Positions 34,121 to 44,950 of a stretch of 60,032 bases of DNA are shown in pieces. Made by a program: the position numbers and the translations under genes. Source of the DNA: Chromera velia (taxonomy: Eukaryota; Sar; Chromeraceae); contig JAHBMJ010005897.1 in NCBI GenBank assembly GCA_018398765.1, positions 1-60,032 on the forward strand. Reading direction: 5' to 3'. Below the pieces are notes generated by a model. It saw nothing but the letters and a program-made list of their open reading frames with translations. It did no database searches and was not told the origin of the DNA. Each line of letters starts with the position of its first letter. The first letter of the stretch is position 1.

Positions 34121-34458
34121 TGGAGATTTTAGGAAATTGAAAGTCTTTTCCAACAGCTGAGATCTTATGTTGTCTGTGCACAAATGTGTCGGTAGGAGCA
34201 CACGGTCAATCTACCATAATCCAGTATAATCCAACAGGCTGCTGTCTGATTCAATTGGAATTTATTGAATACATGCTAATTAAACGATATACAAAAAACG
34301 TATGCATGCGAAAAACCATCGGAGACTGAAGCTTCGCATATACGCCGAGCTAAGCATTAATAGCTCGAAATCAGCATGCCAATTAATCGCAGTATTACGT
34401 CGATCCTTGTAAGCCGATGAATAGATCATAGGCATGATTAGAGAACACACGTAGTGTC
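34121..34458 (-). repeat. 338-bp terminal direct repeat (element 5' end)
   Basis: Partner of 29417-29754. It is preceded on the plus strand by TCTATAA and followed by AATAATAATAATG, the microsatellite target. Confidence 0.85.
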
Positions 34459-34597
34459 AATAATAATAATGATAATAATAATAATAATATCAATAATAAT
34501 AATAATAAAAATAAATATTAAAAATAATAGTAATCATGATTATGAAGGTAAAAAGAAAAAAAAAATTAAAAAAAAAGTACGTTGAAGAAAGATGTAA

Positions 34598-34633
<36 letters not shown>

Positions 34634-34860
34634 GAAACGAAATAGGGGATAAAGAGAGAAAGGGGATAAAGAGAGAAAGACACAAGAGAGGCAATCAAAG
34701 GAAGAACGAGAAGGAAGAGAAGGAAGGAAGGAAGGAAGGGAAGGAAGGAAGGCTAGAAGGAAGGAAGGATTGCACATGAGATAGAGAGAGACGTTAAAAT
34801 TCTTTGGCCAAAAAAAAAGTGCACTTCCTTCAGTTGTTTAGATGTTTGTATCCATGATTT
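34459..34860. repeat. (TAA)n, (GA)n and (GGAA)n microsatellites
   Basis: (TAA)n-type repeats run from about 34459 to 34515, (GA)n from about 34603 to 34631 and (GGAA)n from about 34715 to 34770. No gene is present before the terminal exon ending at 34935. Confidence 0.9.
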
Positions 34861-34934
34861 GTGTTTTCATTGCTTATGTTCCCTAAAATCTACCTCCGTA
34901 TGAAAGTGTTGCTGAGAGCCAGTACGTACCAGGC

Positions 34935-37206
34935 TCAGCTGCTCACGCCCGCTTGTCTGTTCGCAAACGCCGAGATTTTTTGTCGCTGTTCGGGGGAGAT
35001 GTCATCCCTTTTCAACAATTTCTCAGCAACCTCCTTGGCCTCAGGTGCCTTATCGATCAAATCTGACAGCCCTTGCAAGTCATCCAAGAGGAGCAGCTCG
35101 AGGACCTTAAGATAGGAAGACCGGTAATCGACTTCCAAAGGGAACTGAAGGACCTTCCGAACCCACGTAGATTGACGTGTCTCCACCAGTCCAAGGGAGA
35201 AACGCAAACCCCGGTGAATGATTCCATCAGTGCACACGCGGTACGTGCCATCTTCATGTGGCCCTACGCAGCCCGCCAACAGCCCTCCGCAAGCCCCGAA
35301 CGGGACTTCGCAATTCATGAGAAGGTTAGGGCCTTCCCCACAGGCAGAGGTCAGTGTGGCCCAATCGAACATGGGTGTCGGCATGGTGTTTGTCGCTGGG
35401 CAGGTCCAAAAATTCTGCTGATCCGCGTCGATATCCTGTCTGCCGACCTCTCTCGCAAAGTCTCGGCACGGCTGGTAGAAGTCAGCATACCCCACTTCAC
35501 AACCGAACCAGATGAGAGGTGCCTCCTTTCTTTTTAGAAGGTCGTCAGAGATGATGCGCGTCTTCACTTCGAACGCAGGGCAAGCCAGTCTGAGACTTTT
35601 GAGCTAGGACTCCAACTCTGCTGCTGGCCGGGTGTGGGTGGATGCACGCCTTCACTAGTGCGTCCAAGACCTCTGTGAGCACGCGCCTGATCGGCTTCGT
35701 CCACGTGATCGCTGTAGACTCGTGGACGTAGAGGAGGTTCTCTGCATGCAGGGATCAAGGAAAGAGCGAGAAGTGAGGAAGGAGTTTGTTCTGTCTGTGC
35801 ATGCATTTCGATCTTTGCAAACGTTTTTTCTCCTGCTTTTATATGCAGAAGAGCACGGAAGGAACAGAAGAAAAGAGAAGAACCGATTGCGCATCAAGAC
35901 TCGAGCGGTGGCCACATGCATCAAGCATCCAAGATCAAATGGAGTCTTGTCAACACGCAGCGTCTGCTTTGATGTGCCCAGAGCTTAACAACGTCAGCCA
36001 CATAAGTATATTAATACGAAGGTGCCTTTCTCGTTTCTCTGAAAACGAAGCGGCTCAAAGAAAGACCGCATGCATGCTTGGGCTGACTCTGTGAATTCAT
36101 CCTGGATCGAGATGGGAGGTTTTTCGATCGAAGTTTCCCTTCTCTTCTCTTTTTTCTTCTTCGCTTCTCTTCTCTTCTCTTCTCTTCCTTCCTCCGCTCT
36201 TCTCTTCTTCACCGTGAGAGTTTGCTCAAGCTGCTTGCATTCGCTTGCGGTCTTCTGGTTTTTGCGTCCTTTCATCAGTCCGAAGGTCCCATGCAGGTTG
36301 GTCAGAACTTTCTTGGAAGAGGATTTCTCGAGATTCTCTGCAGGGACGAGGGAAAGAGCGAGGAGGGAGGAAGGGCTTTCAAATTGTTCCGTTTCTGCAT
36401 GCATTTTGATCTTTGCTGATGTTTTTCCTCTTGCTTTTATCAGAAGAGCACGGGAGGAAGAGAAGAGAATAGAATAGAAGAGGAGAGAAGAGAAGAGAAG
36501 AGAAGAGGAGAGAAGAGAAGAGAACAGAAGAGAACAGAAGAGAAGAGAAGAAAAGAGAAGACAAGAAAAGAGAAGAGAAGAAAAGAGAAGAGAAGAGAAC
36601 AGAAGAGAAGAGAACAGAAGAGAAGAGAACAGAAGAGAAGAGAACAGAAGAGAAGAGAAGAAGTGATCGTGCATCAAGACTCGCTGGCCATCATCCTGTT
36701 TTATCCTTCCTTCCCAATTTCTCCCCCTGAGTCTCTATAAACCACTTTTTTGGTTTAGTCGAACGTGTAAATACATGCACAGCACAAGAGCACACTTGTC
36801 CTCTCTGCTTGCTGGCACGAACACTGCCACACTCTCAGTGCAGTGGTGGTTGGCTGATGCTGGGGCAAAATGTGCATGAGCATACAAAAAACTCACTCTT
36901 GTTGCGTTGTCGAGTCTTGGAAAGCTCTTTCCGATAGCAGACGCTGCACTGCTCGCAGTATTTTTGCTTTTTAGACTCCGGAAACGTTTTTCGGCATCGT
37001 CTGTTGTTTCGTCCGGTACATCCGAGACACCGTTGCTTTCCGTTACTTTGTTTAAAATTTACGAAATCTCTCTTGCGCTTCGCAGATTTCGGTGCGACTT
37101 CAAGATGTCTCTTGTCCTTGTGAGTTTCGCATCGCTTATTCTTTCCTCTCATTGGGATGTCACATCCCGGCCATACACATTTCCCCTCCTTCAACTTGTT
37201 CACCAT
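34935..37206 (-). CDS. Unknown Cys-rich basic protein, alternative exons
   Basis: Exon 1 (37206-36897) starts MVNKLKEGKCVWPGCDIP and is rich in Lys/Arg with ten Cys and one His in pairs (KCVWPGC, RCETH, RCLGCTG, CEQCSVC), suggesting zinc binding. It ends at the strong donor AAGA|GTGAGT. The terminal exon (35603-34935, 222 residues) contains APLIWFGCEVGYADFYQPC, a Cys/Gly-rich middle and a helical C-terminus with EQRQKISAFANRQ. Between them lie two candidate exons, 36337-36213 and 35741 to 35671 or 35656. Each starts in the phase exon 1 needs and ends in the phase the last exon needs, so either one, but not both in series, keeps the frame. The product would be about 350-367 residues. I do not recognise the family. 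Confidence 0.55.
36465..36662. repeat. (AGAAG)n microsatellite in intron
   Basis: About 200 bases of AGAAG/AGAAC units lie in the intron before the exon at 36337. The intron before the sister exon (35741) is homologous but has only a few units (about 35866-35882), so the tract expanded after duplication. Confidence 0.9.
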
Positions 37207-37282
37207 GATCTTGAAGCGACCGACCTTGCATAGTGTTGCTGTCAATGCTGTGGCAACACCAAGAGGCACCGACACACAAAGC

Positions 37283-37350
37283 GTCTCTCTCTCTCTCTCC
37301 CTCTCTCTCTCTTTGACTCTCTGTCCGCTCTTTCTCTCTCTCCCTTTTTG
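37283..37350. repeat. (CT)n microsatellite
   Basis: A CT-rich tract lies just upstream of the start of the Cys-rich gene at 37206. Confidence 0.9.
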
Positions 37351-37505
37351 ATTTATTGCCTATATCTATGTACATACTTCTCCGCAACTCGCTTGATCGG
37401 GAAATCTTTGCTTTGGCCTGCAATTTGTTAGCTCAACTGCACGCGCAAACATGGGGATACACAAAAATTCTCTTACAAGACGGCGTCGCGTAAGGGCCTT
37501 GAGGG

Positions 37506-37532
37506 NNNNNNNNNNNNNNNNNNNNNNNNNNN
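37506..37532. other. Assembly gap (27 N) beside a G run
   Basis: Twenty-seven N are followed by about 17 G and then CCCCCCC after GAGA. The real gap length is unknown. It cuts the exon of the gene on the minus strand at about 37663-37533. Confidence 0.98.
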
Positions 37533-38864
37533 GGGGGGGGGGGGGGGGAGACCCCCCCTCTTTTTGCACTGTCGGAGAACCGGGAACCCCCCAAGCGTTC
37601 ACACGTGATGTCAGTAGCACGAAAAGACACCTTCACATCAAGAGCAGTTTTAAAGGGAAACGGCTGTCAAAAAGCTGCATGCAGAGGACACCATACCGGC
37701 CTTCGGCAGGCTCTTACGCACCAGATGACGTCCAGAGGCAAAAGGAGCGGCTGTCGGTTGGTGTCAGCGAGTTCAAGATTCAGCTAACCCGCATCAGGAA
37801 GGCCTTGTGTTGCGACCCTTAAAAGCACCTGATTGCACCATGACGTCTGCCAGCGGTGTATCAGGTGCAAGGTAGTGCAAGGGGACCATGGAGACGATCT
37901 CTTTTCGTACACTCTCGATCGTACCGGACGGTGACACCGACACCAGAGGAACGTCTGCGTAGAAGACCTCCGTGTTGGCTGGCACTTGGGGAGGCAAGAA
38001 GGACTCGGAGCCCTCACAAACTAGCCTCACAAAAGCTTATGGGGATGTGAACGCTGTTGAGAAGTTTCGACACCAGCCTCCTCTGCTCGTTGCAGCAAGT
38101 TGCAGACTCTGAGGCTGATTTGTTCAGAGCAAAAGAAGTAACGGACCCCCTTTGGAATGGGCCTGTGGGATTCAGCATAGGACCTGCCAAGGTCTCCGGC
38201 AATATTTCCCCCCACTCAGTGATTGTTGCTTTGGCTTGGGTGTAGCACGGCTGAGTTTCAATGTTCTGCGGCCCTTGGATGACTTCAGCTTTGTCGATTG
38301 TCACTGAAAGGTGTTCAGGGACGTATCCTTTGACAGCTTGGGGACCCTGTGCGGTCTTTGTGTACAAATGTCCATACCGGGAGCATTGAAACAGTCGAAG
38401 GTCTTTATGAATATACAACGTTGTCAGAACAACGAGACGGGTCCTCACATCTGCATCTGTTTCCCCCTTCCAGGTAAACGCGTGGAGATGCAAAGGATTC
38501 TGAACAGACGTGGCTGGATACGCTCAACACACTGTCAGACGGGTGGAACTTCACTCAAGTGATCGGACTGTGATCCTGACTGAAGAGTTCATTGTTCTCA
38601 TGCAATTTGCTGGAGAAATAAGTGTTGCACATGTGTTGCACACACAACTGTTGCTGAACTGTTGCGCATGCAGTCCCCCGCGCTGAGTCCGCGATGGAAA
38701 GCCCTAGCTGAAAAAACCTCCGCCCCCCCCCCCCATGCATGCAAATTCTGCATGGGATCGCGCTCGAAGAGGGCCGGGCCGCGGATATCGGCAAGAGCAG
38801 GAATGATCATGCACGGTTTTTTGCTTTCCCCCCCGAATTGTATCACGTAATCCTCTGGGATCTT
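37533..38864 (-). pseudogene. Unknown multi-exon gene broken by 13-bp duplication
   Basis: Exon 38864-38718 encodes KIPEDYVIQFGGESKKPCMI and ADIRGPALFERDP. Exon 38499 to about 37830 encodes HAFTWKGETDADVRTRL..., CSRYGHLYTKTAQ... and, after a frameshift, FLPPQVPANTEVFYADVPLV. A third exon from 37663 encodes FKTALDVKVSFRATDITCERL and runs into the gap. The shift is caused by CTCACAAACTAGC repeated imperfectly in tandem (38013-38025, then 38026-38033): removing one 13-bp unit makes the frame continuous from ISFCE to GSESF. Upstream exons may exist beyond 38864. The family is not recognised. An assembly or sequencing error is an alternative to true decay. Confidence 0.5.
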
Positions 38865-39271
38865 CTGCAGGAGGCATTGTGAGGCTGGAGCGTCGCGGGC
38901 AGTGTTGACATGTTGACACCACATAGAATCTGGGTGGTGCATGAACCTCTGTCGAAGAATTTGACGTCAGACTGAGTGAGAGAGACCTTCTTGTTCACCT
39001 GTCCAGCTCAGGTTTTAGATCCTGAGAACGGCACTGCCTTCTGCCGCAAATCTGACTGCTTCGCTGCACGGGGGGGGACTTGTGCATTCATTGGGTGTGC
39101 TTAGGTTACGTTGTTGGAAGGGCTTTTTGCTGCTGTCTCTCTGAGCCGAGATGGTGGGAGAGGAGACTGGGTGGAGGCGCTTTAAAAAGCTCCTTGAAAA
39201 GGGAGACAGGTTGGTCGGTTCAAACGCACACGAAAGGCGCGGGGGATAGAGAAGCGGGAAGGTTTGGGAGT
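38865..39271. other. Region between divergent unknown genes
   Basis: It separates the broken minus-strand gene from the plus-strand gene at 39272. It may hold a first exon of the former and both promoters. Nothing definite is seen. Confidence 0.35.
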
Positions 39272-41602
39272 ATGGGATCGCGCGGAGTTGCAGAAAGCAC
39301 CGTCCAGCCGATGGGAGAGACGCACAGATCCAAGCGCACTTGGAAGGTGAAACCAGACGAGATTTTGACGTCTCGGGGAGAAGAAAGGAGTAAAAACGAA
39401 GTGGAAGAGAGAGAGAAAGAACTGGGGTGGGGCTTCGACAGATGTTTGTGTGCCCATGAGATCGCCAGCTAACCAAACCAGTCCCTCAACGAGATGAGAA
39501 CAAAACACAAAAGAACTCATGTTCCCTATTTGTGAGACTGCGTGCTGCCGTGCGGTCATTTCATCGCTTTGTTGCACTTCGGCAGAGTCTTGGAGTCTTC
39601 ATGAACAATCTGTTGTTTTTTGCTGTTGGTTCCTGCAGTCAGGCCGCTGCGGAGCTCCTCTCTGTGGAATATGTGAACCGGTTCCGTGCGGAATTTCCCT
39701 CGTTCAAAAGGGAGGCGCACATGGCTTTTTACACTTCCTTCTTCTTTCTCGAGAAAGAAAAGGTCGGAAAGTCTTACAGCTGTGCCTTCATAGGCCAGCA
39801 AGCAGACTCTGCTGCCCTTTTGTCTCTGGAAGAAACCGACTGGAAGAAAGGAAAGAGAACGGATGCCTCCCTTCAAAGATTGCTCTCTACTCCCTCGTGC
39901 ACTCCCTTGGCGTGATCCCTTCTCTGCTGTTCTTTGCTTCGTGCGGATGATCTGAAATCGAATGGATAAGGTCTAGTTGCCTGTCAAACGCCTCAGCAGA
40001 AAGGGGGATTTCAGATGCGAGCTTTCCTTCTCTCTGCCTGCGTTTCGCTCTCCCCTTCTGCCCCCCGGGTTCTGTGTGTGTACGTCTATGGTTTTCATTG
40101 ATGTTGAGAGGTAAAGTGTGTCCATGGTTTTCATTGATGTTGAAAGGTAAATGACTCTCTACCCATCGAGCGCAGTCGGAGATGCCCCCCCGGTCCGTCC
40201 TTTCCCTGGTTGCGATTTATTTGTCCTTCAATGCTTGACTAATGAAAATGAATGCTGCAGCGGAAAGAGCTGAAGGCAGCGATGAAGCAGGCATGGGCGA
40301 CAGGACAGAATCAGGAGCCATGGGTCCAAATGCTGTTGAACATTTGGGTCAGTCTCTGTTTTCTTTTTTTTTTTTTTTGTGCGTGTCTGTCTCTCGTAGC
40401 AGGGGCCAACTCCCCTCGTCTTTCTGGACCGGCCGTTCGCCCGTTTGGGTGTTTCTCTCTCGAAGAGGTTGTGTGCTGTCCCCCTCAGTCGTCTTTCTTT
40501 CCTGGTATGTGCACTCACACACTTATCACAGGCGTGCATAGGTACACACATGGACCGGCAGGTGCACTGACGCATATCTGCCTTCATGCAGGAGAAATGC
40601 AGCGGTAACGAGGACCTGACTTTCTTGAGAGGAACGGAGATGGCGGCGGAATTCGGGAAGGTGATTGACCAGTACCGACCGCACATGCATTATGTTCCTG
40701 GTCGGTCAGTCGGGCTGTCGGTCTTTTTTGGAGCCCCTTTCTTTCCCCTCCTTGATTCTTTCTCTCTGTGTGTGTCTTCTTTCTGGTTTCGTGTTCTACT
40801 GTGCTGCATGGACGTCGGCTCCCGTGATTGATTTCTGTCATGTTTTTCTTTGCGGTTTTTCAGGAGGAAGAAGAAGTAATGAAGAAAGACAGGGGAAAGA
40901 AAAAAGACAGGACACAGAGAAAAAAGAAAGAAGGAAACAGAGAAAGGAATGAAGAAAGGAGGGAAGGAGAGAAAGGGATACAAAGAGAAAGGAAGGAGGA
41001 AGAGAGGGGGAAAAAAGACGGAAGAAAAAGAAGAACAGGAACGGAAGAAGGCGACAAGAAAGGGAGGGAGGAGGCAAGAAAGAAAGACCGGAAGGAAGAA
41101 CAAAAGAAAGAAAGAAAGAAAGATGGCAGTGGAATGAAAAGAGAAGCCGAAGAGAATGTGTTACGTGAAAAGGAATGCCCAATTGGGTTCCACGAGCAAA
41201 ATACGATGCCCAGAAGGTGATCTATTGGACTTTTTTGTGTGCCCCTCCCTTAATTTCTTTGTGCAGCTGAGGAGTTTCTCTTGAATGAGGTCCGCCGTTG
41301 TGGGGTCACCAAAGAGGCCGGCTTCCCTGCTTTTCTGGCAGAGTGCGTGAACAGTCAGTCAATCGGGGGGGATGGTGAGGGAGGCGATGAAGTGTCCTGT
41401 TCCTTCATGTGTTCAGTCAATCATCGAGTCAGAAGCTGACTGTATCAGTCAACCAGACGCCAACTGAGATGTGTACCAACGCGGCCCAAGACAGACTTTT
41501 TGGCCTACTTCAGGAAAGAACATGGGTGAGAGTGTGAATGAATGAAAAAAAAAAAGAAAAGAAGGAAGAAAGAAAGAAAAGAGAAGAGGAAGGAGAGAGG
41601 GG

Positions 41603-41674
<72 letters not shown>

Positions 41675-41710
41675 CTGAGAGCAAGCGAGAGTCACGGACG
41701 CGAGCACACA

Positions 41711-41758
<48 letters not shown>

Positions 41759-43236
41759 TAATCAGCTTGGCAGCGTACAGTGGTCTGCCGCGCACTAGCG
41801 TCCGACTCTCAGGATGTTTGTTGCTCATTTCAGACTGTTTCCGCTTGATTCATCACCTTCTGAGTAGATAGAGAAGAGAAGGAGCCCGTCTTATTCTTTC
41901 TCTCCTGTCACTCCGTGCAGGTGGGAAGCTGCAGCACTTCTTTCCTCACTTGAAGATCGACGGTGAAGATGAAGACCTGCAGATGGATGGAAAGGAGAAG
42001 GAAGAGGAGGGAGAGGGTAGTAGTGCGTCTGCAGCCTCCTCTTCCTCTTCCTCGTCTTCTTCTTCTTCTTCGGCGTCTTCCTCCTCAGCCTCTGCCCCTC
42101 CTGTCTCCAAGCGTCCCAAAAATGAGAACAAGAAGCCTGCAGACCCCCCCCTAGGTCCTGACGGAGAGCCCTGGGAGGCCTGGCATCACTTCAAGATCCC
42201 CAGTCTGATCGAGATGGAGCCAGAGAGTTTGATGCAGCACAACCGTATGTACCCTCTGGACATTGGGGCCAAGAAGGGGAAGCCGGGGGACTGGAGGCAG
42301 AGTGACAGGCATGTGACGGCGGGGGAATTGGACGCCTTCTGGATGGCAGATGAGATCAAGCAGCACGAGCAGTACCAAGCGACAGGGGAGACAAAACTGA
42401 ACTCCAAGAGAAAAGCTGAGCGTGCTGAGATCGCACGGCAGCTAAATCCCCTTTGTTCCCCTTCCGACCCTTTTACCTGGCTTCTTCCCAAAAGCGCGCA
42501 AAACGCGCACAGACGGGGGTATGCACAGCCAGTGCGGAGGTATGTAGAGGAGCGTCAGAAGGAGGAGCTCCGCAGAGTGCCGCCGTGGGAGAAAGAGCGT
42601 CTGCAGTTTCTGCACGACCTTGAGAGAGAGAAGGGATCCGCAACCGTCCCGCCTGCTAGCGGTCTGTTTTATCACCTCCCCTCAGCCAACCTAGGAGAGC
42701 TCAGAAGGGCTTCCAGAGAGCTCAGAGAGGAGGCCTGTGATAGCATTGAGCAAGTTCTTCGAGAGAGGAGGGAGGAGGGACTGCCCGAGTCCGTTCTGGG
42801 GTTGGAGAAGTTTGCCACTGGTCCCATTGATGAGGACAAGGTCCGTGCCTGTGTGCAGGCAATCTTTGACATGCCCTTCGCAGACGAAATCCCCCCAGAG
42901 CAGCCACCTGAGCCAAAGCCAGAGGCACCAAAAACAGACGACACAAAGGCTGCAGAAGGCACAGCAGCAGCCCCCCCCCCTGAAGATGCTCCACGCCCTC
43001 CCGCTGACATTGTCCCTCCCAAGCAGCCGGTAGACCTCCAAGGGGCACTCCGAAAGAGCAAACCAAAGACGCAACCCGTCCAGCCGAAACACACCCCGGC
43101 CCCCAAAGCCTCCCCACCTGCGGTCTCGCCGACCTCAGCAGGCCCGATCGGGGGAAGTACCAAGCGAAAGGTGCAAGTCAAACCACTCGCACCAGGTGCG
43201 ATAAATAAACTGGACCAACTCTTTGGCAAGAAATAA
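39272..43236 (+). CDS. Unknown six-exon protein, acidic and Pro-rich
   Basis: Exons 39639-39762, 40261-40347, 40592-40700, 41267-41374 and 41921-43236 join in phase with GT-AG sites. A first exon 39272-39447 (MGSRGVAESTVQPM...) also fits but has a weak donor. The total is about 639 residues. The N-terminal third is helical (QAAAELLSVEYVNRFRAEF, RKELKAAMKQAWATG, FGKVIDQYRPHMH, EEFLLNEVRRCGVTKEAGF). An acidic and Ser-rich stretch follows, then a conserved-looking block with WHHFKIPSLIEMEPESLMQH, a Glu-rich helix and a Pro-rich tail ending INKLDQLFGKK, loosely like a PIP box. No targeting signal is evident. I do not recognise the family; a nuclear protein is a guess. Confidence 0.6.
40865..41130. 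repeat. Purine-rich intronic tract
   Basis: A GAA/AAG/GGA-rich stretch in the intron before the exon at 41267 gives a long Lys/Glu/Arg frame. The exons at 40700 and 41267 join in phase without it, so it is treated as intron. Confidence 0.7.
41600..41757. repeat. (GA)n and (AC)n microsatellites
   Basis: Long (GA)n runs with an (AC)n block at about 41704-41728 lie in the intron before the last exon (41921). Confidence 0.95.
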
Positions 43237-44950
43237 ACCCTCTGGATGAACTTTCTTAGATTTCACCTCAGATTGGTTTCATTTCCGCCAGTTAAATTGC
43301 ATTTCAACAACAACAGAAGAACTTGTATGGTTGTACTATGTTGTGCTCATATATGTGCACAAAGGTGTGAACACCCATGAACAGAGTGTGAAAACTAGGT
43401 TCTTCTTCGTCTCAGCCCTCGACGTGCCCGTAACTTCTTTGCAATATCAGTGCTCTGTACCACTCTGCATATATTTAAAAACCTTGCAATACAGAAACTT
43501 TTATACAACACATTGAGTTCCAACATATTTAAAAGACCATAGTTAATCAATTATGGCTTAATTTAACTGCCTTAAAAATAATAATGATAAAAATAAATTT
43601 GATTTTAAAAGTATTGATTCATTGGTTAGTATAGGTTAGTACTGTAGATGAATTATGGCACATTGCTACAGTATTAAAGACGTGATCTTACTTTGTAGTA
43701 ACGTTAGACAATACCAGACAGTGTCTATATAATAGTGTCTGAGCATTGTATGCAAACTAATGTAAACTTATTTGATCGAGCCTTGTCTTGTCTTGGCAGA
43801 CTTTCCTCAACCACGGGGCTATGGATATACATCAGGATATACTCCTTCCGAGTCCTTCGGTATCTTTCGGAATCTAATTTTTTGTGTGTGTTAATGATTT
43901 TTAGTGTGAAGGGAGTATGCATCTACTATACTTAATATGGTAAGCCTTTTTTTTTTAGCCACACGCGCTTGCATACGTTTTTTTAGACACACGCGCGGGG
44001 GTGCGCGGGGGCCCCGGAAAGCCACCGCCAAAAATGGTTCCGCAAGTGAAAAAAACGCTCCATCTACGCGCATCGCGCCCCAACCACGTGCGACCGGCCC
44101 CGGAAAGACTACCGTCAAAAATGGTCCTGCAAGCGAAAAATTAACCAAACGCTACGGGTGACTCCCCCGGGGTGAGGGCCTTGCGCGCGCCGCGCCATAT
44201 GACTCGCGCCCGCGAAAAAGGTGAGTGCCTTGGAATTGAAATTATCTGGCTGGGGACATTTGATGGGCTATAAATGTTTAACAGGCCAGGGATTTTTGGC
44301 GAGCCTGCCAGCTAAGCTCACTAACCAGCCTGCACCAAGCTATTTTGACAGGCCATGTACACACTATTTTGACGGGACTAACGGCCGGTATGCTGGGACG
44401 TACTATGCATCCACGAACCCTCAAGAATTTTTTTGACAGGCCAGGGATATTTGACGGGCCTGGTGATCTTTACCGGCTCACTTTTTTGACAGGCCAGGCT
44501 AGTGTCCCTCTAATGGAGCCGTCGACCCGTCTTCCAAGAGGGCCCCGGCATGCCGATTTGGCCCGCTCGTGGCCCCGGCCCTTGTAAATCCGCGCGATGA
44601 CTTTTTTTTTTTTGGAGACTGCGTCAACGCTTCTGTACGGAAGTCAGTTTCTTGGCGACCGCTTGGTGACCGTTCTTGGTCGAAGGCACGAATTCGAGTC
44701 AGAAATGCCCTTCCTGCAGCACTTAACAGGAATTTGATCGTCTCGGTTGTATTGAGCGTCAACAACTTGCTCCCGCTGTTGTCACTGGCCTCTTGTTTGA
44801 CCAGTGTGGCAGGGGCAGGCAACACACCCGTGCACGGTGACTTTTATTTAAGACGAGAGCTTTGAGCCGCGCTGACGCAGGCGAGTCGCCTCGTCATCGA
44901 AACCGCACCTTCCTCTGTTGCGTCTTTCTTCCCACCGTCTCAAGCGAAAG
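43237..44950. other. Intergenic with GC-rich tandem and TTTTGACAGGCC motifs
   Basis: The first 700 bases are AT-rich with no gene. At about 44008-44060 and 44095-44145 a GC-rich unit with GGCCCCGGAAAG and CAAAAATGGTYC repeats in tandem. From 44278 to 44500 the motif TTTTGACAGGCC (variants GACGGGCC and AACAGGCC) recurs about seven times. The last few hundred bases are the 5' flank of the giant GTPase gene. Confidence 0.5.

Larger units (their letters stand above)
29417..34458 (-). mobile_element. Penelope-like GIY-YIG/RT retroelement with terminal repeats, copy 2
   Basis: The 5,042-bp element is bounded by 338-bp direct repeats (29417-29754 and 34121-34458) and sits in a TAA microsatellite on both sides. 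On the minus strand it encodes, in order, an ORF1 (33783-32380), a GIY-YIG endonuclease (about 31790-31490) and a reverse transcriptase ending near 29879. The endonuclease thus precedes the RT, the layout described for the Naiad and Chlamys clades of Penelope-like elements and opposite to canonical Penelope. The RT retains motif B (GSPCSPGGA, about 30565) and motif C (GRYMDDRTIVF, about 30465), but the stretch that holds motif A in copy 1 is missing. Stops and frameshifts make it inactive. Confidence 0.7.

Noticed and set aside
40828-41220. Lys/Glu-rich frame as a coding exon of the 39.3-43.2 kb gene
   Set aside because: The flanking exons join in phase without it, and in the phase required it hits a stop.
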